NCBI GenBank assembly: GCA_033782935.1
Contig: JAWQEG010001306.1
Coordinates: 806,001 to 870,000, forward strand
DNA from: Petrolisthes cinctipes
Lineage: Eukaryota; Arthropoda; Malacostraca; Decapoda; Porcellanidae
DNA length: 64,000 nt
Direction of reading: 5' to 3'
Under the pieces are notes generated by a model. The model worked only from the letters and a program-made list of their open reading frames with translations. It was not told the DNA's origin and did not search any database. This document shows positions 15,245 to 28,067 of the stretch, in pieces. The position numbers were made by a program, and so were the translations under genes. Within the stretch, counting starts at the first letter, position 1. Every line of letters starts with the position of its first letter.

Positions 15245-17248
15245 GTGTTAGAGTATTTTCAAAATACATGCTCAAAACATACTGAAAATCGATCTTTTAG
15301 GTGCACAAAAGTCGATATGTGCATGCATCTTCAGTACCCGTTTATATCTCAAATTCAGGCTCAAAACACCCGAAAATTCAATATTTTGGGGTCCCAGAAG
15401 CAATCTGTACATGCCTACTCAGTGTTAGAGTATTTTCAAAATACAGGCCCAAAACATGCTGAAAATCGATATTTTAGATGCCCAAAGTCTATATGTGCAT
15501 GTATCTTCTGTACCCGTTTATATCTCAAATTCAGGCTCAAAACACCCGAAAATTCAATATTTTGGGGTCCCAGAAGCAATATGTACATGCCTACTCAGTG
15601 CTAGAATATTTTCAAAATATAGGCTAAAAACATGCTAAAAATCGATCTTTTAGGTGCCAAAAAGTCGATATCTCAAATTCAGTCCCAAAACACCCGAAAA
15701 TTCGATATTTAGGGGTCCCAGAAGCGATCTGTACATGCCTACTCCGTGTTAGAGTATTTTCAAAATACATGCTCAAAACATACTGAAAATCGATCTTTTA
15801 GGTGCACAAAAGTCGATATGTGCATGCATCTTCAGTACCCGTTTATATCTCAAATTCAGGCTCAAAACACCCGAAAATTCGATATTTTGGGGTCCCAGAA
15901 GCGATCTGTACATGCCTACTCCGTGTTAGAGTATTTTCAAAATTCAGGCCCAAAACATGCTGAAAATCGATATTTTTGGTGCCCAAAGTCAATATGTGCA
16001 TGTATCTTCTGTACCCGTTTATATCTCAAATTCAGGCTCAAAACACCCGAAAATTCAATATTTTGGGGTCCCAGAAGCAATCTGTACATGCCTACTCAGT
16101 GCTAGAATATTTTCAAAATATAGGCTAAAAACATGCTAAAAATCGATCTTTTAGGTGCCAAAAAGTCGATATCTCAAATTCAGTCCCAAAACACCCGAAA
16201 ATTCCATATTTAGGGGTCCCAGAAGCGATTTGTACATGCCTACTCCGTGTTAGAGTATTTTCAAAATACATGCTCAAAACATACTGAAAATCGATCTTTT
16301 AGGTGCACAAAAGTCGATATGTGCATGCATCTTCTGTACCCGTTTATATCTCAAATTCTGGCCCTAAACACCCGAAAATTCGATATTTTGGGGTCCCAGA
16401 AGCGATCTGTACATGCCTACTCCGTGTTAGAGTATTTTCAAAATTCAGGATCAAAACATGCTGAAAATCGATATTTTTGGTGCCCAAAGTCAATATGTGC
16501 ATGTATCTTCTGTACCCGTTTATATCTCAAATTCAGGCTCAAAACACCCGAAAATTCAATATTTTGGGGTCCCAGAAGCAATCTGTACATGCCTACTCAG
16601 TGCTAGAATATTTTCAAAATATAGGCTAAAAACATGCTAAAAATCGATCTTTTAAGTGCCAAAAAGTCGATATCTCAAATTCAGTCCCAAAACACCCGAA
16701 AATTCGATATTTAGGGGTCCCAGAAGCGATCTGTACATGCCTACTCCGTGTTAGAGTATTTTCAAAATACATGCTCAAAACATACTGAAAATCGATCTTT
16801 TAGGTGCACAAAAGTCGATATGTGCATGTATCTTCAGTACCCGTTTATATCTCAAATTCAGGCTCAAAACACCCGAAAATTCAATATTTTGGGGTCCCAG
16901 AAGCAATCTGTACATGCCTACTCAGTGTTAGAGTATTTTCAAAATACAGGCCCAAAACATGCTGAAAATCGATATTTTAGATGCCCAAAGTCAATATCTG
17001 CATGTATCTTCTGTACCCGTTTATATCTCAAATTCAGGCTCAAAACACCCGAAAATTCAATATTTTGGGGTCCCAGAAGCAATCTGTACATGCCTACACA
17101 GTGCTAGAATATTTTCAAAATATAGGCTAAAAACATGCTAAAAATCGATCTTTTAGGTGCCAAAAAGTCGATATCTCAAATTCAGTCCCAAAACACCCGA
17201 AAATTCCATATTTAGGGGTCCCAGAAGCGATCTGTACATGCCTACTCC

Positions 17249-18072
17249 GTGTTAGAGTATTTTCAAAATACATGCTCAAAACATACTGAAAATCGATCTT
17301 TTAGGTGCACAAAAGTCGATATGTGCATGCATCTTCAGTACCCGTTTATATCTCAAATTCAGGCTCAAAACACCCGAAAATTCAATATTTTGGGGTCCCA
17401 GAAGCAATCTGTACATGCCTACTCAGTGTTAGAGTATTTTCAAAATACAGGCCCAAAACATGCTGAAAATCGATATTTTAGATGCCCAAAGTCAATATGT
17501 GCATGTATCTTCTGTACCCGTTTATATCTCAAATTCAGGCTCAAAACACCCGAAAATTCAATATTTTGGGGTCCCAGAAGCAATCTGTACATGCCTACAC
17601 AGTGCTTGAATATTTTCAAAATATAGGCTAAAAACATGCTAAAAATCGATCTTTTAGGTGCCAAAAAGTCGATATCTCAAATTCAGTCCCAAAACACCCG
17701 AAAATTAGATATTTTGGGGTCCCAAAAGCAATCTGTACATGCCTACTAAGTGTTAGAGTATTTTCAAAATACATGCCCAAAATATGCTGAAATCGATATT
17801 TTAGATGCCCAAAGTCAATATGTGCATGTATCTTCTGTACCCGTTTATATCTCAAATTCACGCTCAAAACATCCGAAAATTCAATATTTTGGGGTCCCAG
17901 AAGCGATCTGTATATGCCTATTCCGTGTTAGAATATTTTCAAAATATAGGCTAAAAACATGCAAAAAATCGATCTTTTAGGTGCCAAAAAGTCGATATCT
18001 CAAATTCAGTCCCAAAACACCCGAAAATTCGATATTTAGGGGTCCCAGAAGCGATCTGTACATGCCTAATCC
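17249..18072 (+). repeat. Segmental duplication within satellite, copy 2 (period 2828 bp)
   Basis: Partner of the segment starting at 14421. It keeps the same run of private variants in the same order, with a few later changes (for example a loss of about 2 bp giving CATCTTCATACCCG near 18160). The change of offset from 2828 to 3152 bp downstream equals one S1-like plus one S3-like subunit, so a two-subunit insertion followed the duplication. Confidence 0.72.
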
Positions 18073-19537
18073 GTGTTAGAGTATTTTCAAAATACATGCT
18101 CAAAACATACTGAAAATCGATCTTTTAGGTGCACAAAAGTCGATATGTGCATGCATCTTCATACCCGTTTATATCTCAAATTCAGGCTCAAAACACCCGA
18201 AAATTCAATGTTTTGGGGTCCCAGAAGCAATCTGTACATGCCTACCCAGTGCTAGAATATTTTCAAAATATAGGTTAAAAACATGCAAAAAATCGATCTT
18301 TTAGGTGCCAAAAAGTCGATATCTCAAATTCAGTCCCAAAACACCCGAAAATTCGATATTTAGGGGTCCCAGAAGCGATCTGTACATGCCTAATCCGTGT
18401 TAGAGTATTTTCAAAATACATGCTCAAAACATACTGAAAATCGATCTTTTAGGTGCACAAAAGTCGATATGTGCATGCATCTTCAGTACCCGTTTATATC
18501 TCAAATTCAGGCTCAAAACACCCGAAAATTCAATATTTTGGGGTCCCAGAAGCAATCTGTACATGCCTACTCAGTGTTAGAGTATTTTCAAAATACAGGC
18601 CCAAAACATGCTGAAAATCGATATTTTAGATGCCCAAAGTCAATATGTGCATGTATCTTCTGTACCCGTTTATATCTCAAATTCAGGCTCAAAACACCCG
18701 AAAATTCAATATTTTGGGGTCCCAGAAGCAATATGTACATGCCTACTCAGTGCTAGAATATTTTCAAAATATAGGCTAAAAACATGCTAAAAATCGATCT
18801 TTTAGGAGCCAAAAAGTCGATATCTCAAATTCAGTCCCAAAACACCCGAAAATTCGATATTTAGGGGTCCCAGAAGCGATCTGTACATGCCTACTCTGTG
18901 TTAGAGTATTTTCAAAATACATGCTCAAAACATACTGAAAATCGATCTTTTAGGTGCACAAAAGTCGATATGTGCATGCATCTTCAGTACCCGTTTATAT
19001 CTCAAATTCAGGCTCAAAACACCCGAAAATTCAATATTTTAGGGTCTCAGAAGCGATCTGTACATGCCTACTCCGTGTTAGAGTATTTTCAAAATTCAGG
19101 CCCAAAACATGCTGAAAATCGATATTTTTGGTTCCCAAAGTCAATATGTGCATGTATCTTCTGTACCCGTTTATATCTCAAATTCAGGCTCAAAACACCC
19201 GAAAATTCAATATTTTGGGGTCCCAGAAGCAATCTGTACATGCCTACTCAGTGCTAGAATATTTTCAAAATATAGGCTAAAAACATGCTAAAAATCGATC
19301 TTTTAGGTGCCAAAAAGTCGATATCTCAAATTCAGTCCCAAAACACCCGAAAATTCGATATTTAGGGGTCCCAGAAGCGATCTGTACATGCCTACTCCGT
19401 GTTAGAGTATTTTCAAAATACATGCTCAAAACATACTGAAAATCGATCTTTTAGGTGCACAAAAGTCGATAAGTGTATGCATCTTCAGCACCCGTTTATA
19501 TCTCAAATTCAGGCTCAAAACACCCGAAAATTCAATA

Positions 19538-19572
19538 TTTTGGGGTCCCAGAAGCAATCTGTACATGCCTAT
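19538..19572. repeat. Satellite inversion junction (fold-back with 35-bp spacer)
   Basis: The array orientation flips here. The left arm ends ...AAAATTCAATA at 19537 and the right arm begins TATTGAATTTT at 19573, the exact reverse complement. The spacer is the single-copy remainder of the unit (TTTTGGGGTCCC... to ...ACATGCCTAT). Both arms carry the rare TGTATGCATC in place of the usual TGCATGCATC about 60-90 bp from the axis. This suggests that the arms nearest the axis are copies of one another and not two independent units placed tail to tail. Subunit order is also mirrored for roughly three subunits. No inserted foreign DNA is present at the junction. Confidence 0.88.
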
Positions 19573-20292
19573 TATTGAATTTTCGGGTGTTTTGAGCCTG
19601 AATTTGAGATATAAACGGGTACTGAAGATGCATACACATCGACTTTTGTGCACCTAAAAGATCGATTTTCAGTATGTTTTGAGCATGTATTTTGAAAATA
19701 CTCTAACACGGAGTAGGCATGTACAGATCTCTTCTGGGACCCCTAAATATCGAATTTTCGGGTGTTTTGGGACTGAATTTGAGATATCGACTTTAAGGCA
19801 CCTAAAAGATCGATTTTTAGCATGTTTTTAGCCTATATTTTGAAAATATTCTAGCACTGAGTAGGCATGTACAGATTGCTTCTGGGACCCCAAAATATTG
19901 AATTTTCGGGTGTTTTGAGCCTGAATTTGAGATATAAACGGGTAGAGAAGATACATGCACATATTGACTTTGGGCATCAAAAATATCGATTTTCAGCATG
20001 TTTTGGGCCTGAATTTTGAAAATACTCTAACACGGAGTAGGCATGTACAGATCGCTTCTGGGACCCCAAAATATCGAATTTTCGGGTGTTTAGGGCCAGA
20101 ATTTGAGATATAAACGGGTACAGAAGATGCATGCACATATCGACTTTTGGGCACCTAAAAGATCGATTTTCAGTATGTTTTTCGCCTGTATTTTGAAAAT
20201 ACTCTAACACGGAGTAGACATGTACAGATACCTTCTGGGACCTCTAAATATCGAATTTTCGGGTGTTTTGGGACTGAATTTGAGATATCGAT

Positions 20293-21300
20293 TTTTTGAC
20301 ACCTAAAATGTCGATTTTTAGCATGTTTTTAGCCTAAATTTTGAAAATATTCTAGCACTGTGTAGGCATGTACAGATTGCTTCTGGGACCCCAAAATATT
20401 GAATTTTCGGGTGTTTTGAGCCTGAATTTGAGATATAAACGGGTACAGAAAATACATGCACATATTGACTTTGGGCATCTAAAATATCGATTTTCAGCAT
20501 GTTTTGGGCCTGTATTTTGAAAATACTCTAACACTGAGTAGGCATGTACAGATTGCTTCTGGGACCCCAAAATATTGAATTTTCGGGTGTTTTGAGCCTG
20601 AATTTGAGATATAAACTGGTACTGAAGATGCATGCACATATCGACTTTTGTGCACCTAAAAGATCGATTTTCAGTATGTTTTGAGCATGTATTTTGAAAA
20701 TACTCTAAAACGGAGTAGGCATGTACAGATCGCTTCTGGGACCCCTAAATATCGAATTTTCGGGTGTTTTGGGACTGAATTTGAGATATCGACTTTTTGG
20801 CACCTAAAAGATCGATTTTTAGCATGTTTTTAGCCTATATTTTGAAAATATTCTAGCACTGAGTAGGCATGTACAGATTGCTTCTGGGACCCCAAAATAT
20901 TGAATTTTCGGGTGTTTAGGGCCTGAATTTGAGATTTAAACGGGTACAGAAGATACATGCACATATCGACTTTTGGGCACCTAAAAGATCGATTTTCAGT
21001 ATGTTTTTGGCCTGTATTTTGAAAATACTCTAACACGGAGTAGGCATGTACAGATACTTTCTGGGACCTCTAAATATCGAATTTTCGGGTGTTTTGGGAC
21101 TGAATTTGAGATATCGATTTTTTGACACCTAAAATGTCGATTTTTAGCATGTTTTTAGCCTATATTTTGAAAATATTCTAGCACTGTGTAGGCATGTACA
21201 GATTGCTTCTGGGACCCCAAAATATTGAATTTTCGGGTGTTTTGAGCCTGAATTTGAGATATAATCGGGTACAGAAAATACATGCACATATTGACTTTGG
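20293..21300 (-). repeat. Local satellite duplication, period about 826 bp
   Basis: The private variants GATTTTTTGACACC (near 20290 and 21116) and CAGAAAATACATGC (near 20446 and 21272) recur with an offset of about 826 bp. This is one 501-bp unit plus about 325 bp, meaning an S1- or S2-like plus an S3-like subunit. It indicates unequal exchange in register with subunits and not with the full 501-bp unit. Confidence 0.6.
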
Positions 21301-24300
21301 GCATCTAAAATATCGATTTTCAGCATGTTTTGGGCCTGTATTTTGAAAATACTCTAACACTGAGTAGGCATGTACAGATTGCTTCTGGGACCCCAAAATA
21401 TTGAATTTTCGGGTGTTTTGAGCCTGAATTTGAGATATAAACGGGTACTGAAGATGCATGCACATATCGACTTTTGTGCACCTAAAAGATCGATTTTCAG
21501 TATGTTTTGAGGATGAATTTTAGAAAATACTCTAACACGGAGTAGGCATGTACAGATCGCTTCTGGGACCCCAAAATATCGAATTTTCGGGTGTTTAGGG
21601 CCAGAATTTGAGATATAAACGGGTACAGAAGATGCATGCACATATCGACTTTTTGGCACCTATAAGATCGATTTTCAGTATGTTTTTGGCCTGTATTTTG
21701 AAAATACTCTAACACGGAGTAGGCATGTACAGATACCTTCTGGGACCTCTAAATATCGAATTTTCGGGTGTTTTGGGACTGAATTTGAGATATCGACTTT
21801 TTGGCACCTAAAAGATCGATTTTTAGCATGTTTTTAGCCTATATTTTGAAAATATTCTAGCACTGAGTAGGCATGTACAGATTGCTTCTGGGACCCCAAA
21901 ATATTGAATTTTCGGGTGTTTTGGGCCTGAATTTGAGATATAAACGGGTACAGAAGATACATGCACATATTGACTTTGGGCACACAAAATATCGATTTTC
22001 AGCATGTTTTGGGCCTGAATTTTGAAAATACTCTAACACGGAGTAGGCATGTATAGATCGCTTCTGGGACGCCAAAATATCGAATTTTGGGGTGTTTAGG
22101 GCCAGAATTTGAGATATAAACGGGTACAGAAGATACATGCACATATCGACTTTTGGGCACCTAAAAGATCGATTTTCAGTATGTTTTTGGCCTGTATTTT
22201 GAAAATACTCTAACACGGAGTAGGCATGTACAGATACCTTCTGGGACCTCTAAATATCGAATTTTAAGGTGTTTTGGGACTGAATTTGAGATATCGATTT
22301 TTTGGCACCTAAAATGTCGATTTTCAGCATGTTTTTAGCCTATATTTTGAAAATATTCTAGCACTGTACAGATTGCTTCTGGGACCCCAAAATATTGAAT
22401 TTTTGGGTGTTTTGAGCCTGAATTTGAGATATAAACGGGTACAGAAGATACATGCACATATTGACTTTGGGCACCAAAAATATCGATTTTCAGTATGTTT
22501 TTGGCCTGTATTTTGAAAATACTCTAACACGGAGTAGGCACGTACAGATACCTTCTGGGACCTCTAAATATCGAATTTTAAGGTGTTTTGGGACTGAATT
22601 TGAGATATCGATTTTTTGGCGCCTAAAATGTCGATTTTCAGCATGTTTTTAGCCTATATTTTGAAAATATTCTAGCACTGTACAGATTGCTTCTGGGACC
22701 CCAAAATATTGAATTTTCGGGTGTTATGAGCCTGAATTTGAGATATAAACGGGTACAGAAGATACATGCACATATTGACTTTGGGCACCAAAAATATCGA
22801 TTTTCAGCATGTTTTGGGCCTGAATTTTGAAAATACTCTAACACGGAGTAGGCATGTACAGATCGCTTCTGGGACCCCAAAATATCGAATTTTCGGGTGT
22901 TTAGGGCCAGAATTTGAGATATAAACGGGTACAGAAGATGCATGCACATATCGACTTTTGGGCACCTAAAAGATCGATTTTCATTATGTTTTTGGCCTGT
23001 ATTTTGAAAATACTCTAACACGGAGTAGGCATGTACAGATACCTTCTGGGACCTCTAAATATCGAATTTTCGGGTGTTATGGGACTGAATTTGAGATATC
23101 GATTTTTTGGCACCTATAATATCGATTTTTAGCATGTTTTTAGCCTATATTTTGAAAATATTATAGCACTGTGTAGGCATGTACAGATTGCTTCTGGGAC
23201 CCCAAAATATTGAATTTTCGGGTGTTTTGAGCCTGAATTTGAGATATAAACGGGTACAGAAGATACATGCACATATTGACTTTGGGTATCTAAAATATCG
23301 ATTTTCAGCATGTTTTTGGCCTGTATTTTGAAAATACTCTAACACTGAGAAGGCATGTACAGATTGCTTCTGGGACCCCAAAATATTGAATTTTCGGGTG
23401 TTTTGAGCCTGAATTTGAGATATAAACGGGTACTGAAGATGCATGCACATATCGACTTTTGTGCACCTAAAAGATCGATTTTCAGAAAGTTTTGAGCATG
23501 TATTTTGAAAATACTCTAACATGGAGTAGGCATGTACAGATCGCTTCTGGGACCCCTAAATATCGAATTTTCGGGTGTTTTGGGACTGAATTTGAGATAT
23601 CGACTTTTTGGCACCTAAAATATCGATTTTTAGCATGTTTTTAGCCTATGTTTTGAAAATATTCTTGCACTGTACAGATTGCTTCTGGGACCCCAAAATA
23701 TTGAATTTTCGGGTGTTTTGAGCCTGAATTTGAGATATAAACGGGTACAGAAGATACATGCACATATTAACTTTGGGCACCAAAAATATCGATTTTCAGC
23801 ATGTTTTGGGCCTGAATTTTGAAAATACTCTAACACGGAGTAGGCATGTACAGATCGCTTCTGGGACCCCAAAATATTGAATTTTCGGGTGTTTTGAGCC
23901 TGAATTTGAGATATAAACGGGTACTGAAGATGCATGCACATATCGACTTTTGTGCACCTAAAAGATCGATTTTCAGTATGTTTTGAGCATGTATTTTGAA
24001 AATACTCTAACACGGAGTAGGCATGTAAAGATCGCTTCTGCGACCCCTAAATATCGAATTTTCGGGTGTTTTGGGACTGAATTTGAGATATCGACTTTTT
24101 GGAACCTAAAAGATCGATTGTTAGCATGTTTTTATCCTATATTTTGAAAATATTCTAGCACTGAGTAGGCATGTACAGATTGCTTCTGGGACCCCAAAAT
24201 ATTGAATTTTCGGGTGTTTTGAGCCTGAATTTGAGATATAAACGGGTACAGAAGATACATGCAGATATTGACTTTGGGCATCTAAAATATCGATTTTCAG

Positions 24301-26611
24301 CATGTTTTGGGCCTGTATTTTGAAAATACTCTAACACTGAGTAGGCATGTACAGATTGCTTCTGGGACCCCAAAATATTGAATTTTCGGGTGTTTTGAGC
24401 CTGAATTTGAGATATAAACGGGTACTGAAGATGCATGCACATATCGACTTTTGTGCACCTAAAAGATCGATTTTCAGTATGTTTTGAGCATGTATTTTGA
24501 AAATACTCTAACACGGAGTAGGCATGTACAGATCGCTTCTGGGACCCCTAAATATCGAATTTTCGGGTATTTTGGGACTGAATTTGAGATATCGACTTTT
24601 TGGCACCTAAAAGATCGATTTTTAGCATGTTTTTAGCCTATATTTTGAAAATATTCTACCACTGAGTAGGCATGTACAGATTGCTTCTGGGACCCCAAAA
24701 TATTGAATTTTCGGGTGTTTTGAGCCTGAATTTGAGATATAAACGGGTACAGAAGATACATGCAGATATTGACTTTGGGCATCTAAAATATCGATTTTCA
24801 GCATGTTTTGGGCCTGTATTTTGAAAATACTCTAATACTGAGTAGGCATGTACAGATTGCTTCTGGGACCCCAAAATATTGAATTTTCGGGTGTTTTGAG
24901 CCTGAATTTGAGATATAAACGGGTACTGAAGATGCATGCACATATCGACTTTTGTGCACCTAAAAGATCGATTTTCAGTATGTTTTGAGCATGTATTTTG
25001 AAAATACTCTAACACGGAGTAGGCATGTACAGATCGCTTCTGGGACCCATAAATATCGAATTTTCGGGTGTTTTGGGACTGAATTTGAGATATCGACTTT
25101 TTGGCACCTAAAAGATCGATTTTTAGCATGTTTTTAGCCTATATTTTGAAAATATTCTAGCACTGTACAGATTGCTTCTGGGACCCCAAAATATTGAATT
25201 TTCGGGTGTTTTGAGCCTGAATTTGAGATATAAACGGGTACAGAAGATACATGCACATATTGACTTTGGGCACCAAAAATATCGATTTTATGCATGTTTT
25301 GGGCCTGAATTTTGAAAATACTCTAACACGGAGTAGGCATGTACAGATCGCTTCTGGGACCCCAAAATATCGAATTTTCGGGTGTTTAGAGCCAGAATTT
25401 GAAATATAAACGGGTACAAAAGATGCATGCACATATCGACTTTTGGGCACCTAAAAGATCGATTTTCAGTATGTTTTTGGCCTGTATTTTGAAAATACTC
25501 TAACACGGAGTAAGCATGTACAGATACCTTCTGGGACCTCTAAATATCGAATTTTCGGGTGTTTTGGGACTGAATTTGAGATATCGATTTTTTGGCACAT
25601 AAAATGTCGATTTTTAGCATGTTTTTAGCCTATATTTTGAAAATATTCTAGCACTTTGTAGGCATGTACAGATCGCTTCTGGGACCCCTAAATATCGAAT
25701 TTTCGGGTGTTTTGGGATTGAATTTGAGATATCGATTTTTTGGCACCTAAAATGTCGATTTTTAGCATGTTTTTAGCCTATATTTTGAAAATATTCTAGC
25801 ACTGTGTAGGCATGTACAGATTGCTTCTGGGACCCTAAAATATTGAATTTTCGGGTGTTTTGAGCCTGAATTTGAGATATAAACGGGTACTGAAGATGCA
25901 TGCACATATCGACTTTTGTGCACCTAAAAGATCGATTTTCAGTATGTTTTGAGCATGTATTTTGAAAATACTCTAACACGGAGTAGGCATGTACAGATCG
26001 CTTCTGGGACCCCTAAATATCGAATTTTCGGGTGTTTTGGGACTGAATTCGAGATATCGACTTTTTGGCACCTAAAAGATCGATTTTTAGCATGTTTTTA
26101 GCCTATATTTTGAAAATATTCTAGCAATGTACAGATTGCTTCTGGGACCCCAAAATATTGAATTTTCGGGTGTTTTGAGCCTGAATTTGAGATATAAACG
26201 GGTACAGAAGATACATGCACATATTGACTTTGGGCACCAAAAATATCGATTTTCAGCATGTTTTGGGCCTGAATTTTGAAAATACTCTAACACGGAGTAG
26301 GCATGTACATATTGCTTCTGGGACCCCAAAATATCGAATTTTCGGGTGTTTTGAGCCTGAATTTGAGATATAAACGGGTACTGAAGATGCATGCACATAT
26401 CGACTTTTGTGCACCTAAAAGATCGATTTTCAGAATGTTTTGAGCATGTATTTTGAAAATACTCTAAAACGGAGTAGGCATGTACAGATCGCTTCTGGGA
26501 CCCCTAAATTTCGAATTTTCGGGTGTTTTGGGACTGAATTTGAGATATCGACTTTTTGGCACCTAAAAGATCGATTTTTAGCATGTTTTTAGCCTATATT
26601 TTGAAAATATT

Positions 26612-28067
26612 CTAGCATTGAGTAGGCATGTACAGATTGCTTCTGGGACCCCAAAATATTGAATTTTCGGGTGTTTTCAGCCTGAATTTGAGATATAAAC
26701 AGGTACAGAAGATACATGCACATATTGACTTTGGGCACCAAAAATATCGATTTTCAGCATGTTTTGGGCCTGAATTTTGAAAATACTCTAACACGGAGTA
26801 GGCATGTACAGATCGCTTCTGGGACCCCAAAATATCGAATTTTCGGGTGTTTTGAGCCTGAATTTGAGATATAAACGGGTACTGAAGATGCATGCACATA
26901 TCGACTTTTGTGCACCTAAAAGATCGATTTTCAGTATGTTTTGAGCATGTATTTTGAAAATACTCTAACACGGAGTAGGCTATGTACAGATCGTTTCTGG
27001 GACACCTAAATATCGAATTTTCGGGTGTTTTGGGACTGAATTTGAGATATCGACTTTTTGGCACCTAAATGATCGATTTTTAGCATGTTTTTAGCCTATA
27101 TTTTGAAAATATTCTAGCACTGAGTAGGCATGTACAGATTGCTTCTGGGACCCCAAAATATTGAATTTTCGGGTGTTTTGAGCCTGAATTTGAGATATAA
27201 ACGGGTACAGAAGATACATGCACATATTGACTTTGGGCACCAAAAATATCGATTTTCAGCATGTTTTGGGCCTGAATTTTGAAAATACTCTAACACGGAG
27301 TAGGCATGTACAGATCGCTTCTGGGACCCCAAAATATCGAATTTTCGGGTGTTTTGAGCCTGAATTTGAGATATAAACGGGTACTGAAGATGCATGCACA
27401 TATCGACTTTTGTGCACCTAAAAGATCGATTTTCAGTATGTTTTGAGCATGTATTTTGAAAATACTCTAAAACGGAGTAGGCATGTACAGATCGCTTCTG
27501 GGACCCCTAAATATCGAATTTTCGGGTGTTTTGGGACTGAATTTGAGATATCGACTTTTTGGCACCTAAAAGATCGATTTTTAGCATGTTTTTAGCCTAT
27601 ATTTTGAAAATATTCTAGCACTGAGTAGGCATGTACAGATTGCTTCTGGGACCCCAAAATATTGAATTTTCGGGTGTTTTGAGCCTGAATTTGAGATATA
27701 AACGGGTACAGAAGATACATGCACATATTGACTTTGGGCACCTAAAATATCGATTTTCAGCATGTTTTGGGCCTGAATTTTGAAAATACTCTAACACGGA
27801 GTAGGCATGTACAGATCGCTTCTGGGACCCCAAAATATCTAATTTTCGGGTGTCTTGAGCCTGAATTTGAGATATAAACGGGTACTGAAGATGCATGCAC
27901 ATATCGACTTTTGTGCACCTAAAAGATCGATTTTCAGTATGTTTTGAGCATGTATTTTGAAAATACTCTAACACGGAGTAGGCTATGTACAGATCGTTTC
28001 TGGGACCCCTAAATATCGAATTTTCGGGTGTTTTGGGACTGAATTTGAGATATCGACTTTTTGGCAC
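26612..28067 (-). repeat. Two-unit (1003-bp) tandem duplication in satellite
   Basis: The segment near 26612-27064 recurs at 27615-28067, an offset of 1003 bp or two higher-order units. Both copies share an inserted base in GTAGGCTATGTACAGATC, the neighbouring GATCGTTTCTGGGA and the CACCTAAATGATCG variant. These make a diagnostic haplotype not seen elsewhere in the window. Confidence 0.75.

Larger units (their letters stand above)
1..19571 (+). repeat. Satellite array, forward block (501-bp higher-order repeat)
   Basis: The whole stretch is tandem copies of an AT-rich unit. The same landmark (GTGTTAGAGTATTTTC) recurs at 629, 1130, 1630, 2131 and 2632, a period of 500-501 bp. Each unit holds three related subunits (about 177, 177 and 147 bp) that share the motifs CACCCGAAAATTC, GGGGTCCCAGAAGC and CTGTACATGCCTAC. 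Copies differ by scattered substitutions and short deletions, for example a loss of about 9 bp giving CTGTACAGTGCTAG. No non-satellite DNA is visible inside the block. It contains frequent open frames only because the period is a multiple of three. No host gene or RNA gene is seen. Satellite identity is read directly from the sequence; a centromeric or heterochromatic location is inference. Confidence 0.97.
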
